Shown piece by piece: positions 1 through 10,600 of a stretch of 45,285 bases of DNA (position 1 is its first letter; every line of letters starts with the position of its first letter). This DNA comes from Muribaculaceae bacterium (GTDB taxonomy: Bacteria > Bacteroidota > Bacteroidia > Bacteroidales > Muribaculaceae), in contig JAGATN010000001.1 in the NCBI GenBank assembly GCA_017621225.1, positions 1 through 45,285 on the forward strand. The letters are read 5' to 3'. The notes beneath the pieces were generated by a model. That model was not told where the DNA came from and did no database searches. It saw nothing but the letters and a program-made list of their open reading frames with translations. Position numbers and translations under genes: made by a program.

Positions 1-140
1 CGAAGGAATTGAGAGGATTTGTCAAGTAGATTTTTGATATTTATGAAGGAGTTATGGGGTGCCATAATGACTGAATAAATATCAACAAGATGCTGACAAA
101 GACCTCAATGACATGACAAAATAAATTTTTAAACAGTTTC
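1..140. repeat. Palindromic MITE-like element, copy A (left end cut by window)
   Basis: This stretch matches 31886-32025 over its whole 140 nt with five differences that I count (positions 28, 58, 60, 114 and 116). It is the same element as the complete copy at 31864-32025 but lacks the first 22 nt, which lie outside the window. The two halves are imperfectly complementary: a TTGATATTTAT segment near 33-43 pairs with ATAAATATCAA near 75-85. The right end is TTTAAACAGTTTC, followed by TAA at 141-143, which would be a 3-bp target duplication if the left side also carries TAA. The element ends about 38 nt before the S9 peptidase start, so it forms most of that gene's visible upstream region. No open reading frame is seen in it. 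Confidence 0.8.
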
Positions 141-178
141 TAAAATCCCTTAAGTCATAAATAAACATATTTTTCATA

Positions 179-2635
179 ATGAATAAGAAACATTTGCTTT
201 TTAGTTTTTGCGCCCTGCTATGCGCCGGATACTCGTCGGCCGACATAATCAAGGTTGAAAACTTTTATCACAACGGGCCGTATCCCATTGCCATGCCGAT
301 ACAATTTGACAGTACCGACGTGCAGTCAAAGAAGTTCGAAATTAAAGATGTAATCACCAATCATTTCGCCCCCTCGCTAAAAACGGCCAACCAAATTGCA
401 GTAACCGGAACCGCTCCGGGCCATGATGGCTCATACGCCCTGCATCGCCTCAGTTTCAACATCGAAAACTCGACATACGCTACCGCCAAGCTCAACATTT
501 CGGGCCTCGAAAACCACAAGGCATACCTCGATGGCGCACCGGTGGCCGGCGAACTCAAGCTCAAGCCTGCCACGCATACCATAAGCATCGATTACATTGC
601 CGACGGAACTCCCTCCGACAGCCTTAAAGTAAGTCTCGAGACCGACGACGCGAAGCTCATATCGCTCAGAAACGATGGTAAGAGAGTGCTCACGCTCGCC
701 GACATAATGCACGGCAAACGTATCTCGTCGACATCCACGTCGCCCGACGGAAAATGGGCAATCGTTGTATATTACAACTCACTGAAAGACGGACAAGCCG
801 ACTGGAGCGCAAAACTATACTCCACAGCCGACGGTAGAGTGGTAGGAAACCCCTCATATGCCGCACGCTGGATGCCCAAATCAAACAAATATTACTATAC
901 CCGCCGCACGGCCGAGGGAATAGAACTCGTTACCGTCGACCCCGCCACTGGCAACGAAACCGTAATGGCCGAGAAAATTCCGTCAGGACAATTTACAATG
1001 TCGCCCGACGAATCATATCTGATATACACCACATATAAGTCGGGACCTGCCGAAGACCTCAATGGAGTGTATCAGATACTCACGCCAAACGATCGCCAGC
1101 CGGGATGGCGAAACCGCTCGTCGCTGGCAAAATACGACCTGTCGACCGGATTCATGTCGCCCATAACGTTCGGGCACCACAACACCATGCTCAGCGACAT
1201 ATCGCCCGACGCCACGAAACTACTCGTAATGACGTCGTACGACCGACTCACCGAGCGCCCCACCACGCTGTTTTCGCTTTACCTCGTCGACTTGGCGTCG
1301 ATGAAGGCCGAAGCGCTCGTAACCGACGACGGATTCATACAGAGCGCTCAATTCTCGCCCGACGGAACGAAGATATTGATCACCGGATCGCCCGAAGCGC
1401 TCGGATCGATCGGCAAAAACGTTCCCGAAGGACGCACCCCGAGCATGTATGACATACAGCTGTACTCAATGAATCTGGCCGACAAAAAGATCACGCCGCT
1501 CACCAAGAATTTCAACCCGAGCATATCGAGCGTGGCATGGAACAACGCCGACAACCGCATATATTTCACGGCCGACAACCGCGACATGATAAGCTTCTAC
1601 CGCCTCAACCCGGCCGATGGGAAGATTACGCAAATCGACATGCCAGAAGATCTCGTAAAAGGATTTTCGCTGCCGTCGACGGGCAACACCATGACATGGA
1701 TCGGACAAGGCGCATCGGCACCCGATGCCTTCTACGTGATGAACACCAAAAACCTCAAGAGCACCGAAATCGACCGCCCGTTGAGCCAGCAGATAGCCGA
1801 CGTAGAGTTGGGCCGTTGCGAAGCATGGAACTTCGTCAACGAACGCGGCGACACCATCTATGGCCGATACTACCTCCCCGCCAACTTCGACGAGACCAAG
1901 AAATATCCCCTGATAGTAAACTATTACGGCGGATGCACCCCCACCGCGCGCAACTTCGAGTCACGCTATCCGCATCACGTCTATGCCGCCAACGGCTACG
2001 TGGTTTACGTGATAGAGCCGAGCGGCGCCGCCGGATTCGGTCAGGAATTTTCGAGCCGTCACGTGAATACGGCCGGAAAGGGCGTGGCCGACGACATCAT
2101 CGAAGGTACGAAGAAATTCTGCGCGCAGCACCCCTACGTCAACGACAAGAAGATAGGCTGCATCGGAGCATCGTATGGCGGCTTCATGACGCAATACCTG
2201 CAAACCGTTACCGACATATTTGCGGCAGCCATATCGCACGCCGGCATCAGCGACCACACAAGCTATTGGGGCGAAGGCTACTGGGGCTTCTCTTACAGCG
2301 AAACGTCGATGGCCAACAGCTACCCGTGGAGCGATCAGGAGTTATACGTAAAGCAGAGTCCGCTATACAATGCCGACAAAATCAACACTCCGCTGCTGTT
2401 CCTGCATGGCGACAAAGACAACAACGTGCCCGTGGGAGAGAGCATACAGATGTTTACCGCGCTTAAGCTTCTCGGCAAGGAAACAGCCTTCGTGGCCGTG
2501 GCCAATCAAGACCACCACATACTCGACTACGACAAGCGCATAAAATGGCAAGACACCATCTTCGCCTGGTTTGCCAAATGGCTTCAGGACAATCCGAAAT
2601 GGTGGGATGAAATGTACCCCGAAAAATCTCTATAA
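179..2635 (+). CDS. S9 family peptidase, dipeptidyl-peptidase IV-like, exported
   Basis: The 818-residue protein has a Sec signal peptide (residues 1 to about 21, hydrophobic core then SSA). A long beta-propeller region follows with repeated SPDG/SPDE/SPDA blades, then an alpha/beta-hydrolase domain from about residue 560. The catalytic triad fits the S9 family: Ser665 in GASYGG, Asp747 in HGDKDNN and His779 in QDHH. Family members release dipeptides or short peptides from N-termini in the periplasm or at the cell surface. The gene is followed after 17 nt by an M3 peptidyl-dipeptidase and is probably co-transcribed with it. The start fits the signal peptide. The exact substrate (Xaa-Pro or broader) cannot be read from sequence. 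Confidence 0.93.
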   Translation: MNKKHLLFSFCALLCAGYSSADIIKVENFYHNGPYPIAMPIQFDSTDVQSKKFEIKDVITNHFAPSLKTANQIAVTGTAPGHDGSYALHRLSFNIENSTYATAKLNISGLENHKAYLDGAPVAGELKLKPATHTISIDYIADGTPSDSLKVSLETDDAKLISLRNDGKRVLTLADIMHGKRISSTSTSPDGKWAIVVYYNSLKDGQADWSAKLYSTADGRVVGNPSYAARWMPKSNKYYYTRRTAEGIELVTVDPATGNETVMAEKIPSGQFTMSPDESYLIYTTYKSGPAEDLNGVYQILTPNDRQPGWRNRSSLAKYDLSTGFMSPITFGHHNTMLSDISPDATKLLVMTSYDRLTERPTTLFSLYLVDLASMKAEALVTDDGFIQSAQFSPDGTKILITGSPEALGSIGKNVPEGRTPSMYDIQLYSMNLADKKITPLTKNFNPSISSVAWNNADNRIYFTADNRDMISFYRLNPADGKITQIDMPEDLVKGFSLPSTGNTMTWIGQGASAPDAFYVMNTKNLKSTEIDRPLSQQIADVELGRCEAWNFVNERGDTIYGRYYLPANFDETKKYPLIVNYYGGCTPTARNFESRYPHHVYAANGYVVYVIEPSGAAGFGQEFSSRHVNTAGKGVADDIIEGTKKFCAQHPYVNDKKIGCIGASYGGFMTQYLQTVTDIFAAAISHAGISDHTSYWGEGYWGFSYSETSMANSYPWSDQELYVKQSPLYNADKINTPLLFLHGDKDNNVPVGESIQMFTALKLLGKETAFVAVANQDHHILDYDKRIKWQDTIFAWFAKWLQDNPKWWDEMYPEKSL

Positions 2636-2652
2636 AAAATATCATAACAACG

Positions 2653-4773
2653 ATGAGAAAATTTTCACTAACCACCGCTGCCGCTATATGTATGTTTGCA
2701 GCCACCACACCTTCATGCTCAGGGCCCGACAAGCGTGTCAATCCCTTCATGGAATCGTATGACACTCCGTTCAACATTCCGCCGTTCGACAAAATCACTT
2801 ACGACGACTACATGCCGGCCATAAAGGAAGGCATAGCCCAACGCAACAAAGAAATCGAAGCCATCGTAAGCAATCCCGAAACGCCCGATTTCAACAACAC
2901 CATTCTGGCAATGGAAAAATCAGGCAACCTGCTTTCGCGCGTAATGCTTGTGTTTTCAAGCCTCGACGAAACCGATTCGTCGCCCGAGATGGTAAAGATA
3001 TCGGAAGAAGCATATCCTCTTTACTCTCAGAACAACGACGAGATAATGATGAACGACAGCTTGTTCCAGAGAGTGAAATATGTCTACGACCATCGCGAGG
3101 AGATGGGCCTGAAGCCCTACGAACAGCGTGCCGTCGAGGAATCGTACAAGCAATTCGTACGCAACGGCGCTTTGCTTTCGGAAGCCGACAAGGAAGCGTT
3201 GAAAAAGTGCAATACGGAGCTTACCGACCTCTATCTGCAATTCAACAAGAATCTGCTCGACGACACCAATGCATTCGAATTGGTGGTTGACGACGAATCG
3301 CAACTATCGGGCATACCCGCTTCAAACATTGCCATGGCTGCCGAAGAAGCCAAGACTCGCGGCAAAGAAGGAAAATGGGTGTTCACGCTCCACGCGCCTT
3401 CGCGCTTACCGCTGTTGCAATATGCCGACAATCGCGAACTGCGTCAGAAGATGTACGAAGGCTACACCACCCTCGCATCGAAAGGCGAACACAACAATCA
3501 GCCGATTATCAACAAAATACTTAAAGTGCGTGCCCAAAAGGCAAAATTGCTCGGATATCCCGACTACGGATCGTACATGACTGCCAACGTAATGGCCAAG
3601 ACGGTTGAAAATGCCGAAAATTTGCTTATGAACATCTGGACTCCGGCCATTGCGCGCGTAAAAGAAGAAGTGGCCGAAATGCAGGCTCTGTCCAATAAAG
3701 AAGGCAACGACTTCAAGATTGCGCCGTGGGATTACTACTATTATGCCGAAAAAGTGCGCAAGGACAAATATAACCTCGACGAAAACGAAGTACGCGAATA
3801 TTTCGCCCTCGACAATGTGCGCAAAGGCATATTCACTATGGCTGAACGACTTTATGGCGTAACGTTTACCGAACTTCCCGACGCGCCCAAATACAACCCC
3901 GAAGTGAAGGTTTATGAAGTGAAGGACACCGCCGGCAACCACGTGGCCGTATTCATGACCGACTATTTCCCGCGCGCATCAAAGCGTCAGGGTGCATGGA
4001 TGAGCGAATTCCAGGGTGCATTCGAAGATGCCGACGGCACTTCGCAGCGTCCGATAGTGTACAACGTCGGCAACTTCTCGAAACCGACAGGCGACACTCC
4101 CGCATTGCTGACTCTCGACGAAGTGGAAACGATGTTCCACGAATTCGGACATGGCTTGCACGGAATGCTCACCCGCGCAAAACTTCGCAGCCAGGCCGGA
4201 ACGAACGTCGACCGCGATTTCGTCGAACTGCCTTCGCAGATTCATGAACACTGGGCTCTCGAACCCGAATTGCTCAAGGAATACGCATTCAATTACAAGA
4301 CGGGCGAAGTAATCCCCGATTCGCTGATTGCAAAACTCAACGCCGCTTCCACCCACAATCAAGGCTTCACTACCACCGAGCTCGTGGGCGCCGCCCTGCT
4401 CGACCTCCAGTATGGCAAGCTTAATCCTACCGACGACATCGACGTCGAGGCATTCGAACGCTCGGTAGTCGAAAAATTGGCCATGCCGTCAGAAGTGACA
4501 TTCCGCTATCGCAGCCCCTACTTCCGTCACATATTCGGTAGCGACGGCTATGCATCGGGCTACTACACTTACCTGTGGGCCGAAGTGCTTGACAGCGACG
4601 GATTCGAATTATTCAAGGAAAAGGGAATCTTCGATCCTGAAACGGCTAAATCGTTCAAGGAAAACGTACTCGAAGCCGGCGGAAGCGCCGACCCGATGGA
4701 ACTATACGTAAAATTCCGTGGTCACGAGCCTGAAGTGGGCGCACTGCTCCGCAACAGAGGACTCGCCAACTAA
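2653..4773 (+). CDS. dcp: M3 family zinc metallopeptidase, peptidyl-dipeptidase Dcp-like lipoprotein
   Basis: The 706-residue protein carries the M3 zinc site: HEFGH at residues 496-500 supplies two His ligands and the catalytic Glu, and Glu525 in DFVELPSQ is the third ligand. Length and the C-terminal block (SPYFRHIFG, GYASGYYTYLW) match Dcp, which removes dipeptides from C-termini. The N-terminus is a hydrophobic signal ending in TPSC, a plausible lipobox with lipid-bearing Cys22, so the mature enzyme is probably a periplasmic lipoprotein rather than cytosolic as in E. coli. It follows the S9 peptidase by 17 nt. Its stop codon abuts the stop of the convergent EFR1 gene with no base between. 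Oligopeptidase A is the main alternative. Confidence 0.92.
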   Translation: MRKFSLTTAAAICMFAATTPSCSGPDKRVNPFMESYDTPFNIPPFDKITYDDYMPAIKEGIAQRNKEIEAIVSNPETPDFNNTILAMEKSGNLLSRVMLVFSSLDETDSSPEMVKISEEAYPLYSQNNDEIMMNDSLFQRVKYVYDHREEMGLKPYEQRAVEESYKQFVRNGALLSEADKEALKKCNTELTDLYLQFNKNLLDDTNAFELVVDDESQLSGIPASNIAMAAEEAKTRGKEGKWVFTLHAPSRLPLLQYADNRELRQKMYEGYTTLASKGEHNNQPIINKILKVRAQKAKLLGYPDYGSYMTANVMAKTVENAENLLMNIWTPAIARVKEEVAEMQALSNKEGNDFKIAPWDYYYYAEKVRKDKYNLDENEVREYFALDNVRKGIFTMAERLYGVTFTELPDAPKYNPEVKVYEVKDTAGNHVAVFMTDYFPRASKRQGAWMSEFQGAFEDADGTSQRPIVYNVGNFSKPTGDTPALLTLDEVETMFHEFGHGLHGMLTRAKLRSQAGTNVDRDFVELPSQIHEHWALEPELLKEYAFNYKTGEVIPDSLIAKLNAASTHNQGFTTTELVGAALLDLQYGKLNPTDDIDVEAFERSVVEKLAMPSEVTFRYRSPYFRHIFGSDGYASGYYTYLWAEVLDSDGFELFKEKGIFDPETAKSFKENVLEAGGSADPMELYVKFRGHEPEVGALLRNRGLAN

Positions 4774-5526
4774 TCACAAATCGGAAGGAGCCATGTATTG
4801 TCCTTTGCCCTCGGTACGTTTACCGTACGCCACGGCATGATTCGGACAAACATGGTAACAAGCCAGACACATTGCGCACTCACGCCCCCATTCAGGGCGT
4901 GAGTGTTTCATTTCAATGTTGTTCAACGGACAAATACGAGCGCATTTCGAACACCCTACGCAAGCGTCGGTAGCCTTAAACCGGCCGGGGTTCATCTCAT
5001 ATTTGACGAATAGAGGATATATCACCTTAGTCTTGATCCACGCAATCGATCCCGGCACCACGTCGTCGATGCATCGTCCGCCGGCAATGTCGCGCGCCAC
5101 GGCATCGATACGCGCCACGGCTGCTTCAAGCTTCGACTGCTCAACGCGAGGCGAATCGACATCAAAGCCGGGCAACGACACGTAGTTATTGGGCATCTGC
5201 ACCGAGTGCGACGATACCCCTTTCCAGCCACGCGCGGCCAAGTCGCCGCGCCACATGGCGTTGGCAAGCCCTATGTCGTCGCCGCAACTGCACACCATAT
5301 GGTGCGGAACGTCGCAGTCGAGCTGCACCCTGCCCATGAACCGGCGCACCACCGGAGGCACGCCCCATGAGTATATGGGAAATACCCATACGATACGCTC
5401 GGCATCGGTTACGTGGCAGTGCGCGAGAGTCAAAGCGTTTATTTCGAGCATCGGTTCGTCAAGCTTATCGGAAAGCCTCTTTGCCACCAAGCGGCTGTTT
5501 CCCGTGCCTGAAAACCAAAATATCAT
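4774..5526 (-). CDS. EFR1 family flavodoxin-ferredoxin fusion protein
   Basis: The 250-residue protein begins with a flavodoxin-like FMN-binding loop (FSGTGNS, residues 5-11). It ends with two complete 4Fe-4S cluster motifs: Cys189-192-195-199 followed by Pro, and Cys217-220-223-227 followed by Pro. This matches the EFR1 (EFR1-type ferrodoxin) family, presumed cytosolic electron carriers with no assigned partner. Its ATG overlaps the stop of the upstream DUF2027-Smr gene as ATGA, so translation is probably coupled. Tail to tail it meets the M3 peptidase gene with no intergenic base. No signal peptide or membrane segment is seen. Confidence 0.88.
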   Translation of the reverse strand: MIFWFSGTGNSRLVAKRLSDKLDEPMLEINALTLAHCHVTDAERIVWVFPIYSWGVPPVVRRFMGRVQLDCDVPHHMVCSCGDDIGLANAMWRGDLAARGWKGVSSHSVQMPNNYVSLPGFDVDSPRVEQSKLEAAVARIDAVARDIAGGRCIDDVVPGSIAWIKTKVIYPLFVKYEMNPGRFKATDACVGCSKCARICPLNNIEMKHSRPEWGRECAMCLACYHVCPNHAVAYGKRTEGKGQYMAPSDL

Positions 5527-6593
5527 CTTATGGTCACTTGGGTTGCGCCAAATCCATACTCACGGAACGAAGCGTCCTGAACGTCGTGCCCCTTGTATCG
5601 GTGCGTCAGCTCCTTCATCAAAGCCTGACGCAGCACGCCTTCGCCCTTACCGTGTATGAACACTATTTTTTGGCCATGATTGTTGATATTGGCATCCATA
5701 ACCTTCATGAATTCGTCGACCTGAAGATTCAGCATATCGGCGTTCGACATACCGGCCGTAGTGTCAACCAGCTCATTTATGTGCAGATCCACCTCAATTA
5801 TGCCGTTCTCCTTCGGCACGTGCTTCTTTTTACGCTTTACAACCGGACGGCGTATCTGACGGTCAGCGTTTTTCTTTTTTCGAAGCGCATCTTCCAGGCG
5901 GCCGCTGTCTATCACCATTGCCCGCTGCGGTATGTCGTTTTTAACTATCTCTATGGCTATGACAGGTTTGTCGAAATACACGTTTTCACGAAAGCAATGG
6001 AGCTTGAAAAACTTCGTGACGTCGAGACGATTTTCAACCAATACGGGCGTTTTCAAATCGAACTCCTTATCGCGCTTAAAAGCTATGTACTGCACGGCCA
6101 CGCGATCCATCATGTTTAAATCCTCGCGAAGCACCTCGCCTATGAAAATCTGGATGTTAGGCTCCACTATGCCGGCATATCGGGTAATCCATCCGCCGTT
6201 GTCGGCGCGCGTCATATAAGTGAAATAAAGATAGTAGTTCGAATCGTTCACCACATAAGCGTCAAACGTAGTGGTGGTAAGATGTTTCAGCTCAACGGGC
6301 TCATAAGCCAGCACCACGTTGAGCTTCTCGCCTTCGGGGGTCTCCATCACATCGTCGTCCGACTCCTGAACGGGTTCGCTTATCACGGTCGATTGAACCG
6401 GCTGTTGCTTCGAAGAAGCCTTCGACGCTTTCGCCTCCGACGCTCCGGCCGACGCCACCACTACGCATTCGCGCAGAAGAACCGGCGTTTCGAATCCGTC
6501 ATCGTCAACATAGGCCATGTTACCCTCTATGCGCGTAATTCGGCCGCCACCCACTGCATTCAGGTAGCGTACCGTATCTCCTATCTGTGCCAT
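5523..6593 (-). CDS. DUF2027 domain protein with C-terminal Smr domain
   Basis: The 356-residue protein starts with a small beta-rich segment (GDTVRYLN...GGRITRIEG) and a charged Ala/Ser/Gln linker near residues 50-80. A central DUF2027 domain follows. The C-terminal Smr domain starts at about residue 268 with VDLHINEL and contains the HGKGEG loop near residue 325. Smr domains, as in the MutS2 C-terminus, bind or nick branched nucleic acid or act in ribosome quality control. The role of the DUF2027-Smr arrangement is not established as far as I know. It is translationally coupled to the downstream EFR1 gene through an ATGA overlap. Confidence 0.87.
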   Translation of the reverse strand: MAQIGDTVRYLNAVGGGRITRIEGNMAYVDDDGFETPVLLRECVVVASAGASEAKASKASSKQQPVQSTVISEPVQESDDDVMETPEGEKLNVVLAYEPVELKHLTTTTFDAYVVNDSNYYLYFTYMTRADNGGWITRYAGIVEPNIQIFIGEVLREDLNMMDRVAVQYIAFKRDKEFDLKTPVLVENRLDVTKFFKLHCFRENVYFDKPVIAIEIVKNDIPQRAMVIDSGRLEDALRKKKNADRQIRRPVVKRKKKHVPKENGIIEVDLHINELVDTTAGMSNADMLNLQVDEFMKVMDANINNHGQKIVFIHGKGEGVLRQALMKELTHRYKGHDVQDASFREYGFGATQVTIR

Positions 6594-6661
6594 ATATACT
6601 TTGTTCGTCGTTACTATTATACGTTATTTTTAATACTATACAATTTTGGATATGGTAACGT

Positions 6662-7567
6662 TCAGTCAACAGTCCGGCAACCGGTGCGACGTATGTCATC
6701 GATTATCTTTACAAGATACTGTCCGTAACCGTTTTTAAGCATCGGCTGCGCCAGCTCCCTGAGCTTTTGCTCGGTTATCCACCCTTGTCTGAACGCTATG
6801 CCTTCGAGGCATGCAATCTTCAACCCCTGACGTTTTTCAAGCACCTCGACGTATATCGAAGCGTCGGAAAGCGAATCGTGCGTTCCGGTGTCGAGCCACG
6901 CAAACCCTCGTCCGAGCATCTGCACCTTAAGCATCGACTGCTCGAGATAATGCTGATTGACGGTAGCTATTTCAAGTTCGCCTCGTGCCGAAGGCTTTAT
7001 GCCGACAGCCACGTCGACCACGCTGTTGGGATAGAAATACAATCCCACCACGGCATAGTTCGACTTTGGATGCAGAGGCTTCTCCTCTATCGACAAACAG
7101 TTTCCGTTTCCGTCGAACTCGGCCACGCCATACCGTTCGGGATCATTGACCCAATATGCAAAAACCGAAGCCTTGCCCTCCTCCTCAACCGTCCGGGCGG
7201 CTTCGCGAAGCATTCCCGAAAATCCGGCACCGTGAAATATGTTGTCGCCGAGCACCAGACATACCGAATCGTCACCGATGAATTCACGACCTATTATGAA
7301 TGCCTGGGCCAATCCGTCGGGCGAGGGTTGCTCCGCATACGAAAAACGCACGCCGAAGTCCGATCCGTCGCCAAGCAGGCGCTTGAACGAAGGCAGGTCG
7401 TTGGGAGTGGATATGATAAGTATGTCGCGTATGCCGGCAAGCATCAACGTCGATATGGGGTAATATACCATCGGCTTGTCATATATGGGGAGCAACTGCT
7501 TGCTTATTCCTTTGGTTATGGGATAGAGGCGCGTACCGCTTCCACCGGCCAATACGATTCCTTTCAT
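6662..7567 (-). CDS. rfbA: Glucose-1-phosphate thymidylyltransferase
   Basis: The 301-residue protein has the nucleotidyltransferase signature GGSGTRLYP (residues 8-16), the conserved lysine in SKQLLPI (Lys23) and the body of RfbA/RmlA. It makes dTDP-glucose from dTTP and glucose-1-phosphate, the first step to dTDP-L-rhamnose. The usual partners rfbB, rfbC and rfbD are not in the window, so this is an isolated copy between a DUF2027-Smr gene and a protease gene. A hairpin lies in the 78-nt gap upstream, so it may not be strongly co-transcribed with the protease. Length and start fit the family. Confidence 0.95.
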   Translation of the reverse strand: MKGIVLAGGSGTRLYPITKGISKQLLPIYDKPMVYYPISTLMLAGIRDILIISTPNDLPSFKRLLGDGSDFGVRFSYAEQPSPDGLAQAFIIGREFIGDDSVCLVLGDNIFHGAGFSGMLREAARTVEEEGKASVFAYWVNDPERYGVAEFDGNGNCLSIEEKPLHPKSNYAVVGLYFYPNSVVDVAVGIKPSARGELEIATVNQHYLEQSMLKVQMLGRGFAWLDTGTHDSLSDASIYVEVLEKRQGLKIACLEGIAFRQGWITEQKLRELAQPMLKNGYGQYLVKIIDDIRRTGCRTVD

Positions 7568-7594
7568 AATGTTGTTGTCAGGGTTTATTCAAAC

Positions 7595-7628
7595 ATCCCC
7601 CCGGACGCACAGTGCGTGACCGGAGGGA
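7595..7628 (-). terminator. Intergenic hairpin between tricorn-like protease and rfbA
   Basis: The arm TCCCCCCGG (7596-7604) pairs with CCGGAGGGA (7620-7628) with one mismatch, and the inner ACGC pairs with GCGT. On the minus strand the hairpin lies just after the protease stop. The sequence after it (TGTTTGAATAAA) is not a clean U-tract, so it may terminate, attenuate or stabilise the transcript. Confidence 0.4.
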
Positions 7629-7645
7629 TATTCATTGTTCGTATT

Positions 7646-10600
7646 TTATTTTTTCAAATCTTTAAGCAGGGTCTCGACGGCCACTCGCAACTGATCGTCC
7701 TCGCCCTTGACTATCGTTGCCGGATCGTTGGCAACCTTGATGTCGGGTTCGAGCTGCTGATTTTCGAGATAGGTTCCGTCGGGGATGCGCATGCCAGTAA
7801 CGGGGATGCCGAATACAAGAGAAGGATCCTGCATCGTAACCCAGTTTACGCTGGTCATGGTGCCGGGCACCGGCATGCCCACGAGCTTGCCGAGATTAAG
7901 GTGCTTGTACACCCACGGTGTACCGTGCGCATTGCTGTAATTGGCTTCGCATATCAGCATTATGCTCGGCTTGTTCCATCGACGCGATGGCATTTGCGAG
8001 GTTTCCACGCCGTGAACGTCCTGCGTAATGTATGCCTTGCCGCTAAACAGCACTTCGATGTCCTCATGAAGTCGGCCGCCGCCGTTCCATCGGGTATCGA
8101 TGACGATTCCATCGCGATCAATGTATTCGCCGAGAATCTTTGAATATATCTTACGATAGCTTGCATCGTCCATCGACTTGATGTGAACGTAACCGAGGCG
8201 ACCGTTCGACCAACGATCCACATCGGCCGCGCGCTGCTTCACCCATCGGTCGTAGAGCAGCGTGTTGAGCGTGCCTGCCGATATGGGAAGGGTTACTTCT
8301 TCGAAACGTTCGCCGGATGCCGGATCATATACCGAAACGAGTGTCTTCTTGCGGGTTATGCCATTGAGGGCAATGCTTACGTCGGCATCATTACCTATCT
8401 CGGTGCCATTGATCTTTTCGATTATCATTCCGGCCTTGACCTTGGAGTCGGCCTTGTCAAACGGGCCGCGCTCCACCACTTCGGCTATCTTCAATCCCTT
8501 TCCGTCGTAGCTCAAATCGTAAAGCAATCCGAGCGAAGCGGTAAGTTCGTTCGCGCCGGGACCGTAATATCTACCGCCGGTATGCGACACGTTGAGTTCG
8601 CCGAGCAATTCGCTCAACAATTCGGCGAAGTCGTAGTTATTGTTTATGTGCGGCAAGAATTTCTTGTAGTCCTCATACATCTTCTCCCACTTCACGCCAT
8701 GAAGGTCGGGGCGATAGAAACGTTCCTTTTCTTCGTTGTACACGAAACGCAGCATGTATTCACGCTCCTTCTCCGGATCGAGCTTCATAGAGGCCGAAAG
8801 GGGTATGTCCTTAAGCACGCGGTCCGACTTGGGATCATATTTTTTCACTGTCGATCCGAGCAAGAAGATGTTGCCGTCCTTGTCAAGTTCCATGTCCATG
8901 CCTCCGGCATTGAGCTTGTTGACCAGGCGCACGTCACCTTTGCGCAAATTCACCTTCCACATGTCATAACCGCGTTCCACGGCCGAGAGGTAATACAGAT
9001 TCTCGCCATCCTTGGTCAGTATGGCCGAAGCTATGTTCGATGAATTTGGGGTGAGTCTGACGGTACGTTCCTCAAGGTTGGTAAGGTCAAACTTCAGTTC
9101 ATTATCTTTTTTATCAGCCTGTTCGGTCTTCTTATCATCGGCTTTCTTGTCAGCGTCCTTCTTGTCCGTGGCTTTGTCGTTGGCACCGGCTTTCTTGCGC
9201 GATTTTTCAACTTCTTTATAAAGCTCATAATCTTCTTCGCTCAGACGGAAGCGATCGTATGCGTCCTGGTTGAGGAATGTAATCATGACGTCGTACATGG
9301 AGCCCCATGAAGCATGGTTACGCATGCCATAGCGTTCCGAAGCAAAGAGTATGGCATTTCCGTCCATCACCCATTTTGCGCCCTCGTCAAAATAGCCGGT
9401 AGCCGTGATTTTGGTAAGTTCACCGTTGTCAACATTTATTATGGCCACGTCGCCGTAAGGCTGATGTTTCAGCTCGGTATAGTTTATGGCTATCCACTTG
9501 CTGTCGGGCGACCAGTTGGAGCTGAAGCCCTTAGTGCGCGAAGCCACGGTGCTGCCGTCGGTCAGCTGCTTGATTTTTCCGCTTTCGAGATCCTTCACCA
9601 TGAGCTTGGTGCGATCCTCGACATAAGCAAGTTTCTTGCCGTCGGGCGAAAGAGAGGGCGAATTGCGGTCAACGCCGTCGGCCTTGAACAGCGGAGTTTC
9701 TTCGATAAGAGTTGCGTTTGAGAAATTGGGATCTTCGTCGCGCACAATCTTTGCCTTGTAGATGTTGTATTTTCCATCGCGCAGCGACGTATATATCAAC
9801 GTGCGGTTGTCGCCGCCCCATATGACGTCCGATTCGCCCTCGGGGGTGTGAGTAACCTGCTTGGTCGAACTGTGGTCGATGGAACGCACGAACACTTCGC
9901 CACGAGCCACGAATGCCAACTGCTTTCCGTCGGGCGAAACGGCCACGTCGCCGCCGCCACGCACAGCTATGTTGTCAACTTCGTTTTCGTCATCGTTCAC
10001 CACGCTTATTTTCACCTTTTTGGGCGATTCGGCACCACGTTTGGTGTATATTTCGCCGTCGTAGGTAAATGCAAGCGTGCCGTCGGCGCCCTGCGAAAGG
10101 AATCGAACGGGATGAGTGTTGTAATTTGTAACCTGACTTACCTTTTCGGGATTTGACAAGTCGAACGAATACACGTTAAACGTGCCACCGTTGCGCTCAC
10201 TCAATATATACACCGTCTTTCCGTCGGGCGACACCACCGGATTGCGGTCTTCGCCGGGACGATCGGTAAGATTCACGTGCTTCCCGGTCTTGATGTCATA
10301 CATCCATATGTCGCTCGTCACCGACGAGGTGTGGTGCTTGCGGAAACGATCCTCGAGGCCTTTTATGTCCTCATACAGGAATGCATTGCCACCCGGCGTA
10401 AAGTTCACCATATTGGCCGGGGTGCCTATCACCTGAGTGGTCTTGCCGCCCGACACGGGCACCTGATAAAGTTCGGTAAGGCGTCCTGACGGGAAAGCGG
10501 CGCTCGTTGCCGGATCCTGTATGGCCGCGCTGAACAGCACGTTTTTACCGTCGGGGCTGAATGCTTCGGGCACTTCGGAAGCGGAGTTAAAAGTGAGTCG

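Noticed and set aside
1537-2466. Long open frame of 309 codons inside the S9 peptidase gene
   Set aside because: It is a shifted-frame shadow with very high Arg and His content and no recognisable domain, overlapping a clear peptidase frame.
6767-8143. Long plus-strand open frame of 458 codons opposite rfbA and the tricorn-like protease
   Set aside because: It crosses two well-supported minus-strand genes and their intergenic hairpin, and its translation has no recognisable domain.
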